A stretch of DNA of 5,032 bases from an uncultured Tabrizicola sp. (GTDB lineage Bacteria > Pseudomonadota > Alphaproteobacteria > Rhodobacterales > Rhodobacteraceae). The notes beneath the pieces were generated by a model. That model had not been told where the DNA came from. It searched no databases and saw only the letters and a program-made list of their open reading frames with translations. Positions 1 to 5,032 of the stretch are shown here, piece by piece (positions within the stretch are counted from its first letter, which is position 1; each line of letters opens with the position of its first letter). The DNA is taken from the NCBI GenBank assembly GCA_937858255.1, contig CALLZQ010000262.1, positions 1 to 5,032 of the forward strand. The letters are read 5' to 3'. The position numbers and the translations under genes were made by a program.

Positions 1-131
1 GAGGCCCCACCAGTCAACGCCATAAATTGCTAACACCGGGTGAATCCCGCCAGACTGCGGCAGCCTGCCCCTTGTCGCGGCGCCCGGCGATGACCATAAC
101 CCCGACAGAGCTTGCACGGAGAGACCAGACC
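1..131. other. Upstream region of mce, no gene recognised
   Basis: This stretch carries no recognisable gene. The mce reading frame stays open upstream to the window edge, so a longer product from TTG at 27 is formally possible. Those extra 35 residues do not resemble the start of an epimerase, whereas the family begins right at the ATG at 132. The other two plus-strand frames are closed early by TAA at 23-25 and 31-33. The first bases could be the tail of an upstream gene or a promoter region, and the window is too short to tell. No convincing paired -35/-10 boxes are visible. Confidence 0.4.
118..123 (+). promoter_or_regulatory. Ribosome binding site of mce
   Basis: GGAGAG lies 8 bases before the ATG at 132. 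This spacing supports that ATG over the upstream in-frame TTG at 27. Confidence 0.7.
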
Positions 132-532
<401 letters not shown>

Positions 533-536
<4 letters not shown>

Positions 537-814
537 CGATCACTGCCGCCCTCGTCCTTTATGCCGTGACGTGGTTCATGACCTTTTTTATCGTCCTGCC
601 ACTGCGGCTGCGCACGCAGGGAGAGGCCGGTGAGATCGTGCCGGGCACGCCAAGCGGCGCCCCGCATCAGGAAAACATCAGCCGCAAGGCCTGGATCACC
701 ACGGCGATCGCGACCGTGATCTGGGCCGTGCTGGCGGGTATCATCATCTCGGGGGCGATTTCGGTCCGCGATCTCGATTTCCGCAATATCATGCCCCCCG
801 CCACCGAGGGCTGA
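533..814 (+). CDS. DUF1467 family two-helix membrane protein
   Basis: This 93-residue protein of unknown function matches the DUF1467 family, which I know mainly from alphaproteobacteria. Two hydrophobic helices are visible, at about residues 4-23 and 53-74, with a polar, basic stretch between them (LRLRTQGEAGEIVPGTP, 24-40) that is the most family-like part. A short tail rich in Pro, Asp and Glu follows the second helix. It is presumably an inner-membrane protein. The ATG overlaps the mce stop in an ATGA, and a GGAG at 518-521 inside mce could serve as the ribosome binding site. Close pairing with mce is, as I recall, common in Rhodobacterales, but no biochemical link is established. It might help membrane association of a partner, which is speculation. 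Confidence 0.85.
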
Positions 815-818
815 GGCC

Positions 819-1310
819 GTGCAGATTCGCCCCCTCGATCCGGTTGCTGACAGGGCCGATGTCGCGGTCTTGCTGAGCGAGGCGCAGGATTACTATCACC
901 TGTGGAAGGGGCGCCCGCCCGCCCAGGAAGAACTGGACGATGTGTTCGAGGGCGCCCCGCCCAATTGCGATCCGGCAGAGTCGCTGCGGCTGGGGCTTTA
1001 CCTTGACGGGCGCCTCAGCGGCGTGGCCGAATTGTCCTTTGGCTGGCCCTCGGCGGGGGACGCCTATCTGGGGCTGATGATTCTGGCGCCGCAGGCGCGG
1101 TCAGCCGGGAATGGCGCGCGCTTTCTGGCCCATGTCGCGGGGATCGTCCGGGCGCGGGGCTGCCCGGCCCTCTATCTTGCGGTGCTGGAAAAGAACCTTG
1201 GCGGCCGCGCCTTTTGGGCGCGCATGGGCTTTGCCCCCACCGGTGTTATCCGCGAGACCGAGGAAAACGGCCTGAGTCACCGGATTTTCCGACTGAAAAA
1301 GCCGCTCTGA
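819..1310 (+). CDS. GNAT family N-acetyltransferase
   Basis: This 163-residue protein has the size and layout of a single GNAT domain, which transfers an acyl group from acetyl-CoA to an amine. The substrate cannot be read from the sequence. Motif A covers about residues 84-105, with the pyrophosphate-binding pattern Arg94-x-x-Gly97-x-Gly99 (ARSAGNGARFL). Motif B follows as YLAVLEKNLGGRAFWARMGF (119-138), with the usual Asn near the start of the last helix and the FW..MGF ending. The start is GTG at 819, 4 bases after the DUF1467 stop, with GAGGG at 806-810 giving an 8-base spacing. It is probably co-transcribed with mce and the DUF1467 gene. The 3' end overlaps the convergent transporter gene by 34 bp. 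It could act on a small molecule or on a protein amino group; only the family is certain. Confidence 0.85.
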   Translation: MQIRPLDPVADRADVAVLLSEAQDYYHLWKGRPPAQEELDDVFEGAPPNCDPAESLRLGLYLDGRLSGVAELSFGWPSAGDAYLGLMILAPQARSAGNGARFLAHVAGIVRARGCPALYLAVLEKNLGGRAFWARMGFAPTGVIRETEENGLSHRIFRLKKPL

Positions 1311-2155
1311 AGGCTGGCCAGCGCCACACCGCCCAGGACCAGCGCCGCCGCCAGCGCAAAACGCAGGCCCACGCCCTCGCCGATCAGCAGGGCACCGCCG
1401 GCAGCCGCGATCAGCGGCACGGTCAGTTGCGCCACCCCGGCCCGCGCCGCGCCAAGGCGTGGCACCAGCGCGTACCACAGCGCATAGCCAAGCCCCGAGG
1501 TGATCGCCCCCGACAGGAGCGCCAGCGCCAGCCCCGCCGGCGCGGGCGGCATCGCCTCGGGACTGACCGGAAGGGCCAGCACCAGCGCCAGCGCCACCGG
1601 CACCGCCAGCAGGAAATTCCACGCCGTCGCCCCCAGCGCATCCCCGGCACGGCGACCGGCCAGCGAATAGAGGCCCCAGCCGATACCGGCAATGGCCATC
1701 GCCAGACCCGCCTGTGGCGCCGGCACCGCCGTGCTGCCCGGTGCCATCAGCACCACCAGCCCGGCAAAGGCCAGACCCGCGCCCAGCCAGCGCCGGGGCG
1801 GCACCGTCTCACGCGACAGGACGGCACCGGCGAACATCGTCACCTGCACCGCGCCAAACAGGATCAGCGCCCCGACACCGGCATCAAGCGAGCGATAGGC
1901 CACCGAAAAGCCGAAAAGATAGATCAGCAACCCCGAGACCCCAGCCCCGCGACCGCCCCAGCCCGCCCAGAATGCCCCCTGCCCGGTCAGCGCCCGGCCC
2001 GCCACAAGCACCCCCAGCATCGCCGCCCCCGCCAGCAGGCGGACCACGGCAAAGCTGACAGGGTCGATCAGCCCTGCCCCGACCCCCATCCGGTTCAGCA
2101 CCGAATTGGCGGCAAAGGCGGTCATCGCAAGCGCGGTCAAAAGAAACGTCTGCAT
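1277..2155 (-). CDS. EamA/DMT superfamily transporter (RhaT/YdcZ-like exporter family)
   Basis: This 292-residue, highly hydrophobic protein looks like a ten-helix drug/metabolite transporter built from two EamA repeats. Hydrophobic segments lie at about 3-22, 33-53, 71-88, 92-113, 122-140, 149-167, 177-196, 207-228, 238-260 and 264-282. The second repeat carries a familiar signature, GYALWYALVPRLGAARAGV (223-241) followed by VPLIAAAGGALLIGE (246-260), where the Pro and the Gly-Glu pair are typical of the family. Such proteins usually export amino acids, metabolites or drugs across the inner membrane; the substrate here is unknown. The ATG at 2155 is preferred over an in-frame start at 2191 because AAGGAT lies 7 bases upstream (AGGA core) and the first helix begins immediately. 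It is the last of three minus-strand genes, 126 bases after pabC, and may have its own expression control. Confidence 0.88.
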   Translation of the reverse strand: MQTFLLTALAMTAFAANSVLNRMGVGAGLIDPVSFAVVRLLAGAAMLGVLVAGRALTGQGAFWAGWGGRGAGVSGLLIYLFGFSVAYRSLDAGVGALILFGAVQVTMFAGAVLSRETVPPRRWLGAGLAFAGLVVLMAPGSTAVPAPQAGLAMAIAGIGWGLYSLAGRRAGDALGATAWNFLLAVPVALALVLALPVSPEAMPPAPAGLALALLSGAITSGLGYALWYALVPRLGAARAGVAQLTVPLIAAAGGALLIGEGVGLRFALAAALVLGGVALASLQSGFFSRKIR

Positions 2156-2156
2156 G

Positions 2157-2188
2157 GCGGCATCCTTGCCGCAATCGGCAGCGATTGC
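2157..2188 (-). promoter_or_regulatory. Leader hairpins around the transporter ribosome binding site
   Basis: Two perfect short inverted repeats overlap in the leader of the transporter gene. The start-proximal one pairs 2157-2162 with 2167-2172 (6 bp), and its 4-base loop, 2163-2166, is exactly the AGGA Shine-Dalgarno core; the stem ends one base before the ATG. The upstream one pairs 2171-2177 with 2182-2188 (7 bp, 4-base loop). The two share bases 2171-2172, so they cannot both form fully. Structure-dependent translation is possible but unproven, and short GC-rich repeats are common by chance in DNA like this. Confidence 0.35.
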
Positions 2189-2247
2189 CAATCACGACCT
2201 TGTTGTCATCCCCGGCGCCAAGCGGCCTTGCCGTGCGGCGGGTGGGC

Positions 2248-2265
2248 GGGGGGGGCCCCCCCCCC
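2248..2265. repeat. G8C10 homopolymer palindrome between pabC and the transporter gene
   Basis: Eight G (2248-2255) are followed directly by ten C (2256-2265), giving a 16-bp perfect palindrome with no spacer. Flanking GGCGG-like (2237-2241) and CCGCC (2269-2273) stretches could extend it into an imperfect GC-only stem. It lies 17 bases past the pabC stop on the minus strand. A hairpin here might slow RNA polymerase, but no T-run follows on either strand, so it is not a standard intrinsic terminator. Exact run lengths in such tracts are often unreliable. Confidence 0.75.
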
Positions 2266-2281
2266 AGGCCGCCTCTGCGGT

Positions 2282-2923
2282 TCAGGGCACGGGGTCCGCC
2301 CCTACCCAACTGGCCGGGATCAACCCGCGCAGCGCATTGCCGACCCAGAGTTGCACGCGCGGCAGATCGCGTGCCAGCAGTACCTCTTCCGGCACGGCCA
2401 GTTCTGCCCGCAACACCCCCGGCAGCAGGCCAGAGGTCAGCGGCGGCGTCCTCAGCCCCTGGCCGCGATCAAAAAACAGCGTGGTGATGGAGCCCTCACA
2501 AACTTCATCCCGCTCGTTCAGAAACAGCAACTCATCCAGCCCGGCGGGCAGCGAGGCGCGGGCGCGGTCATAGGTCTCGCGCCGGGTGGATTTGATCCGC
2601 AACCAAGGATCGCCTGACCAAAGCCGCGCCTCGGCCAGCCCCAGCCGCCACGCGGGCCTGACCGGCGGCAGGGGGGCGGTCTCGATCACCGCCTCACCCG
2701 CCGCATCCAGCGTCAGACGCAGCCGTGCCGGCGCCGATGGCGGCAAGGCCCGCAGCGCTGCCTCGGCCACAGCCACCGGTGCCTGCCAGCCAAGCGCCGC
2801 CGCGCCGTCGCACAGCCGTGCCAGATGCAGCGGCCAGCGCGGAACGCGGCCACCATCCCACAGCATCGTCTCGATCAGCTTCAGCCCCGGCGTACCAGAC
2901 GCTCGGCGTAGCGCGCTTTCCAC
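2282..2923 (-). CDS. pabC: Aminodeoxychorismate lyase (class IV aminotransferase)
   Basis: This PLP enzyme of fold type IV is expected to split 4-amino-4-deoxychorismate into p-aminobenzoate and pyruvate, the last step of pABA synthesis for folate. The 213-residue product starts with LKLIETMLWDGG (14-25) and contains Lys111 in RIKSTRRETYDRA, the probable Schiff-base lysine. FLNERDEVCEGSITTLFF (134-151) follows, with Glu143 placed to contact the PLP ring nitrogen, then the cofactor-phosphate loop PLTSGLLPGVLR (161-172) and the C-terminal VGNALRGLIPA (194-204). The GTG at 2923 is preferred to the ATG at 2938, because that ATG is embedded in the Shine-Dalgarno region GGGAGGAGG. The gene starts inside the end of pabB (43-bp overlap), which implies translational coupling. 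Related class IV enzymes include branched-chain and D-amino acid aminotransferases, but the pabB neighbour strongly favours PabC. Confidence 0.88.
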   Translation of the reverse strand: MESALRRASGTPGLKLIETMLWDGGRVPRWPLHLARLCDGAAALGWQAPVAVAEAALRALPPSAPARLRLTLDAAGEAVIETAPLPPVRPAWRLGLAEARLWSGDPWLRIKSTRRETYDRARASLPAGLDELLFLNERDEVCEGSITTLFFDRGQGLRTPPLTSGLLPGVLRAELAVPEEVLLARDLPRVQLWVGNALRGLIPASWVGADPVP

Positions 2924-2927
2924 AGCG

Positions 2928-2936
2928 CCTCCTCCC
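2928..2936 (-). promoter_or_regulatory. Strong ribosome binding site of pabC inside pabB
   Basis: On the minus strand this reads GGGAGGAGG and ends 4 bases before the GTG at 2923; counted from the upstream GGGAGG, the spacing is 7. It lies within the coding end of pabB and contains the G of the alternative ATG at 2936-2938. It therefore decides the start in favour of GTG. Confidence 0.7.
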
Positions 2937-3615
2937 ATTCGCCCGCTTCGGTCGAATCCTGTACCACCCCGCCACCGACATTCAGCAGCACCTCATCGCC
3001 GAACAGCCGCAGGGTGCGGATGGCGACATTCCAGCATTGATCGCCCCCCTGCGGCGCGGCCCAGCCCACCGCGCCGCAATAGGCGCCGCGCGGATGCGGC
3101 TCAACCTCGCGGATAATCTCCATCGCGCGGATTTTGGGGGCGCCAGTGACCGAACCACAGGGAAACAGCGCCGCCATCACCCCCGGCAAATCCGCCCCGG
3201 CCAAAAGCCGACCCTGCACCCGGCTGGACATCTGATGCACGGTGGCAAAGCTCTCGACGGCAAAAAGTTCCGGCACCTTGACTGAACCCAACGCACTCAT
3301 CCGGGCGATGTCATTGCGCAACAGGTCAACGATCATCAGGTTCTCGGCCCGTACCTTGTCACTGGCCCGCAACTCTGCCCGCAGCATCGCATCCTCGACC
3401 GGATCATCGGCGCGCGGGGCTGTGCCCTTCATCGGGCGGCTTTCGATGATCTCGCCGGTCACGCGGAAAAACAGCTCGGGCGAACGTGAGACCACGGCAG
3501 GCCCCACGCCGATATCGACAAAGCCGCCATAGCCGACCGGATGCCCGGCCCGCAGCGCACCGAAAAGGCCAAGGGGCGTCGCCCCCAAGAGGCGCGAGGT
3601 CAGCGGAAAGGTCAG

Positions 3616-3618
3616 TTA
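3616..3618 (-). other. Premature TAA codon in pabB
   Basis: The minus strand reads TAT GAA ATT TAA CTG ACC, so the protein reads CYEI-stop-LTFPL. PabB relatives usually have an Asn at the stop position (CYQINL-type block). The observed ATTTAACTG differs from an expected ATTAACCTG by one extra T and one missing C, or by two substitutions in one codon. All six complete genes here end in TGA, so this is the only TAA in a gene frame. Confidence 0.85.
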
Positions 3619-4161
3619 AATTTCATAACAACCCCCCGCCGCGATATAGGCCTTTACCCGGGAAAAGGCCGCCGCATAGTCCTGCCGGGTGATTGCAGGG
3701 GTCAGGGCATCCAGTTCCGCCCCACGCCCCTCATCTGAGGCACGCGCCAGCATTTCCCCCGCATCCTCGGGCGCCGCAAAGGCCGCCAGCGCCACCAGCG
3801 GCTCGCGCCGGGTCCCAGGCATCAGGGGCGCAAGACGCGGCTCTAGGGCATAGCCGGCCTCATAACCGATAACCCCGGCGACCCACAGACCACGCGACCG
3901 CGCTGCCTCGGCCTCGGCCAGTGCCGGCATCACCTCTTGCGGCTCCCACGCGGGAAAAACCGCGACGGGGCGCTGGAACAGCACCGCCTTTCCGCCCGGT
4001 CCATGCTCGAGGATGATCATATGCGCCGTCCCTTTCACTGCGGCCGGGTCTAGCATGCAGCACGCAGGCCGAACAGATCGCTTCCGACCGATCCATGAAG
4101 GGTTGCGCCGCCCTGCCGATCCTCTTAAACCCCCGTCAATTTGCGTAAGCGACGAATCCAG

Positions 4162-4200
4162 ACCCGCACCCAAAAGGCGCGGGTTCAGCCATGCGGGAGA
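4162..4200 (+). promoter_or_regulatory. Possible alternative-pairing leader of carB
   Basis: ACCCGC (4162-4167) is perfectly complementary to GCGGGT (4179-4184), giving a 6-bp stem with an 11-base loop. The same CCCGC (4163-4167) can instead pair with GCGGG at 4193-4197, which overlaps the carB ribosome binding site. The two pairings exclude each other, the usual geometry of a translational on/off switch. The arms are short and the region is GC-rich, so chance is a serious alternative. Confidence 0.25.
4195..4200 (+). promoter_or_regulatory. Ribosome binding site of carB
   Basis: GGGAGA ends 5 bases before the ATG at 4206. It supports 4206 over the in-frame ATG at 4191, which would place this purine stretch inside the gene and has only AAAAGG 13 bases upstream. 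Confidence 0.65.
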
Positions 4201-4205
4201 CGACC

Positions 4206-5032
4206 ATGCCCAAGAGAACCGATATCAAATCCATCATGATCATCGGCGCGGGGCCCATCGTCATCGGGCAGGCCTGCGAATTCGACTATTCAGGCGCACA
4301 GGCCTGCAAGGCCCTGCGCGAAGAGGGATACCGGGTCATCCTCGTGAACTCGAACCCCGCGACGATCATGACCGATCCGGGGCTGGCCGATGCCACCTAT
4401 ATCGAGCCGATCACCCCCGAAGTGGTCGCCAAGATCATCGAAAAAGAGCGTCCTGATGCGCTGCTGCCCACGATGGGCGGGCAAACCGGCCTGAACACCT
4501 CGCTGGCGCTGGCCGATATGGGCGTGTTGGAAAAGTACAATGTCGAGCTGATCGGCGCCAAGCGCGAAGCCATCGAAATGGCAGAAGATCGCAAGTTGTT
4601 CCGCGAGGCGATGGATCGCATCGGTCTGGAAAACCCCAAGGCCACGATCATCGCCGCCCCGAAAAAGGACAATGGCAAATACGATATCAACGCCGGCGTC
4701 CGTCAGGCGATTGAGGCGCTGGAATATGTCGGCCTGCCGGCCATCATCCGCCCCGCCTTTACCCTTGGCGGCACCGGCGGCGGTGTGGCCTATAACCGCG
4801 ATGATTATGAGGCGATCTGCCGCTCGGGCCTCGATGCCTCGCCCGTGGCCCAGATCCTCGTCGATGAATCGCTGCTGGGCTGGAAAGAATATGAGATGGA
4901 GGTTGTCCGCGACAAAGCGGATAATGCCATCATCGTCTGTTCCATCGAGAACGTCGATCCGATGGGCGTCCATACCGGCGACTCGATCACTGTCGCCCCG
5001 GCCCTGACCCTGACCGACAAAGAATATCAGAT
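4206..5032 (+). CDS. carB: Carbamoyl-phosphate synthase large subunit, N-terminal part (runs off the window)
   Basis: CarB makes carbamoyl phosphate from bicarbonate, two ATP and ammonia channelled from the glutaminase subunit CarA, feeding pyrimidine and arginine synthesis in the cytoplasm. Only 275 codons plus two bases are present, against roughly 1,070-1,110 residues for the whole protein; the gene is cut by the window, not broken. The start [20 protein letters not shown] is nearly identical to E. coli Car[11 protein letters not shown] (88-97), Arg129 (AEDRK), Arg182 in [14 protein letters not shown] and Glu228 in [12 protein letters not shown] match nucleotide-binding residues of the carboxyphosphate ATP-grasp domain (E. 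coli Arg129, Arg169, Glu215). About 13 extra residues lie between the first two of these sites. CarA is not encoded next to it, unlike the enterobacterial carAB operon, so the genes are apparently separate. Confidence 0.97.
   Translation, partial: MPKRTDIKSIMIIGAGPIVIGQACEFDYSGAQACKALREEGYRVILVNSNPATIMTDPGLADATYIEPITPEVVAKIIEKERPDALLPTMGGQTGLNTSLALADMGVLEKYNVELIGAKREAIEMAEDRKLFREAMDRIGLENPKATIIAAPKKDNGKYDINAGVRQAIEALEYVGLPAIIRPAFTLGGTGGGVAYNRDDYEAICRSGLDASPVAQILVDESLLGWKEYEMEVVRDKADNAIIVCSIENVDPMGVHTGDSITVAPALTLTDKEYQ

Larger units (their letters stand above)
2881..4020 (-). pseudogene. pabB: Aminodeoxychorismate synthase component I, interrupted by an in-frame TAA
   Basis: PabB uses chorismate and ammonia from its glutaminase partner (PabA/TrpG, not in this window) to make 4-amino-4-deoxychorismate, the PabC substrate. 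The frame spans 379 codons plus the final TGA, about normal for a short alphaproteobacterial PabB, but codon 135 (3616-3618) is TAA. The first half (134 residues, 3616-4020) has the N-terminal domain with VAGVIGYEAGYALEPRL (47-63). The second half (2881-3615) holds the chorismate-binding core: SRSPELFF, then RPMKGT with Lys198, the lysine that separates PabB from anthranilate synthase, ASDKVRAENLMIVDLLRND, GSVTGAPKIRAMEII (289-303) and the C-terminal GGGVVQDS. No frame change occurs across the stop. No ribosome binding site precedes TTG at 3588, the first plausible restart. The start ATG at 4020 has AAGGGA (4029-4034) upstream, with the GGGA core 8 bases from the ATG. A sequencing error is a real alternative to a true nonsense mutation. 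Confidence 0.85.
4021..4205. promoter_or_regulatory. Divergent intergenic region between pabB and carB
   Basis: These 185 bases must hold the promoters of both the minus-strand pab cluster and plus-strand carB. It is the only stretch in the window with some relative A/T enrichment, around 4125-4160 (CTTAAAC, CAATTTGCGTAAG). I could not pair convincing -35 and -10 boxes on either strand. Other visible items are a dyad GATCG-N8-CGATC at 4076-4093, the pabB ribosome binding site (AAGGGA on the minus strand, 4029-4034) and the carB leader repeat described separately. No coding sequence is apparent. Confidence 0.6.

Noticed and set aside
37..49. CGGG-TGAAT-CCCG hairpin upstream of mce
   Set aside because: Only a 4-bp stem with no supporting context.
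1281..1322. CGGA-TTT-TCCG and the GCTGGCCAGC palindrome as a terminator between the convergent genes
   Set aside because: The stems are 4-5 bp, lie in coding sequence and lack a T-run on either strand.
1101..1622. Gly/Ala-rich minus-strand frame overlapping the acetyltransferase and transporter genes
   Set aside because: Low-complexity composition and conflict with two well-supported genes on the same bases.
1214..2617. A 1.4-kb open frame on the plus strand across the transporter and pabC genes
   Set aside because: Its product is dominated by Gln, Arg, Pro and His with no recognisable domain, which is what the reverse of GC-rich Ala/Gly/Leu-rich genes produces. The minus-strand genes have clear family motifs.
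3616..3618. TAA reassigned to an amino acid
   Set aside because: No such code is known in alphaproteobacteria, and a single codon in one gene is far better explained by mutation or sequencing error.
3613..3624. AAATTTA slippery heptamer and a tiny ATG-AAA-TTT-AAC-TGA frame at the pabB stop, suggesting programmed frameshifting or reinitiation
   Set aside because: The pabB frame is the same before and after the stop, so a single frameshift would destroy the product. The heptamer is also in the wrong phase for standard -1 slippage, and no ribosome binding site precedes a usable restart.
4103..4130. TTGCGC / TTAAAC as a -35/-10 pair for carB
   Set aside because: Only about half of each hexamer matches consensus with a 16-base gap, no better than chance in this region.
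4134..4139. TTGACG on the minus strand as a -35 box for pabB
   Set aside because: A good -35 match, but no acceptable -10 hexamer lies 16-18 bases downstream.
4290..4973. A 227-codon open frame on the minus strand inside carB
   Set aside because: It is antisense to an unmistakable carB, begins without a ribosome binding site and shows no family motif; it is a shadow of codon bias.

Overview
This is an ordinary-looking chromosomal segment from a GC-rich alphaproteobacterium, most likely Rhodobacterales (a Paracoccus- or Rhodobacter-like organism). The evidence is the strong G/C bias at third codon positions, an alphaproteobacterial DUF1467 gene directly behind the methylmalonyl-CoA epimerase gene, an overlapping pabB-pabC pair, and a carB not preceded by carA. 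The placement rests on recognising protein families by eye, not on a search. All seven genes are recognisable or assignable to a family. I see no mobile element, CRISPR array, tRNA or rRNA.

Layout. (1) 132-1310, plus strand: a tight three-gene run of mce (methylmalonyl-CoA epimerase), a two-helix DUF1467 protein joined to it by an ATGA stop/start overlap, and a GNAT acetyltransferase starting with GTG 4 bases later. (2) 1277-4020, minus strand, read right to left: pabB (aminodeoxychorismate synthase component I), pabC (aminodeoxychorismate lyase), then after 126 bases an EamA/DMT-family membrane transporter whose 3' end overlaps that of the GNAT gene by 34 bp. (3) 4021-4205: a divergent intergenic region. 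(4) 4206 to the window end, plus strand: the first quarter of carB (carbamoyl-phosphate synthase large subunit).

Functionally, mce belongs to propionyl-CoA/methylmalonyl-CoA metabolism. PabB and PabC convert chorismate to p-aminobenzoate for folate. CarB makes carbamoyl phosphate for pyrimidines and arginine. PabB and CarB each need a glutamine amidotransferase partner (PabA/TrpG and CarA), and neither partner is encoded here.

The most notable signal is in pabB. An in-frame TAA at codon 135 sits exactly where the family normally has Asn, inside a very conserved block with two further unusual residues, while the frame and all later catalytic motifs are intact. It is either a recent nonsense lesion or a local base-calling or assembly error. 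Secondary curiosities are a G8C10 palindromic homopolymer between pabC and the transporter gene, interlocked small hairpins around the transporter's ribosome binding site, and a possible alternative-pairing leader in front of carB. I found no convincing undescribed system.
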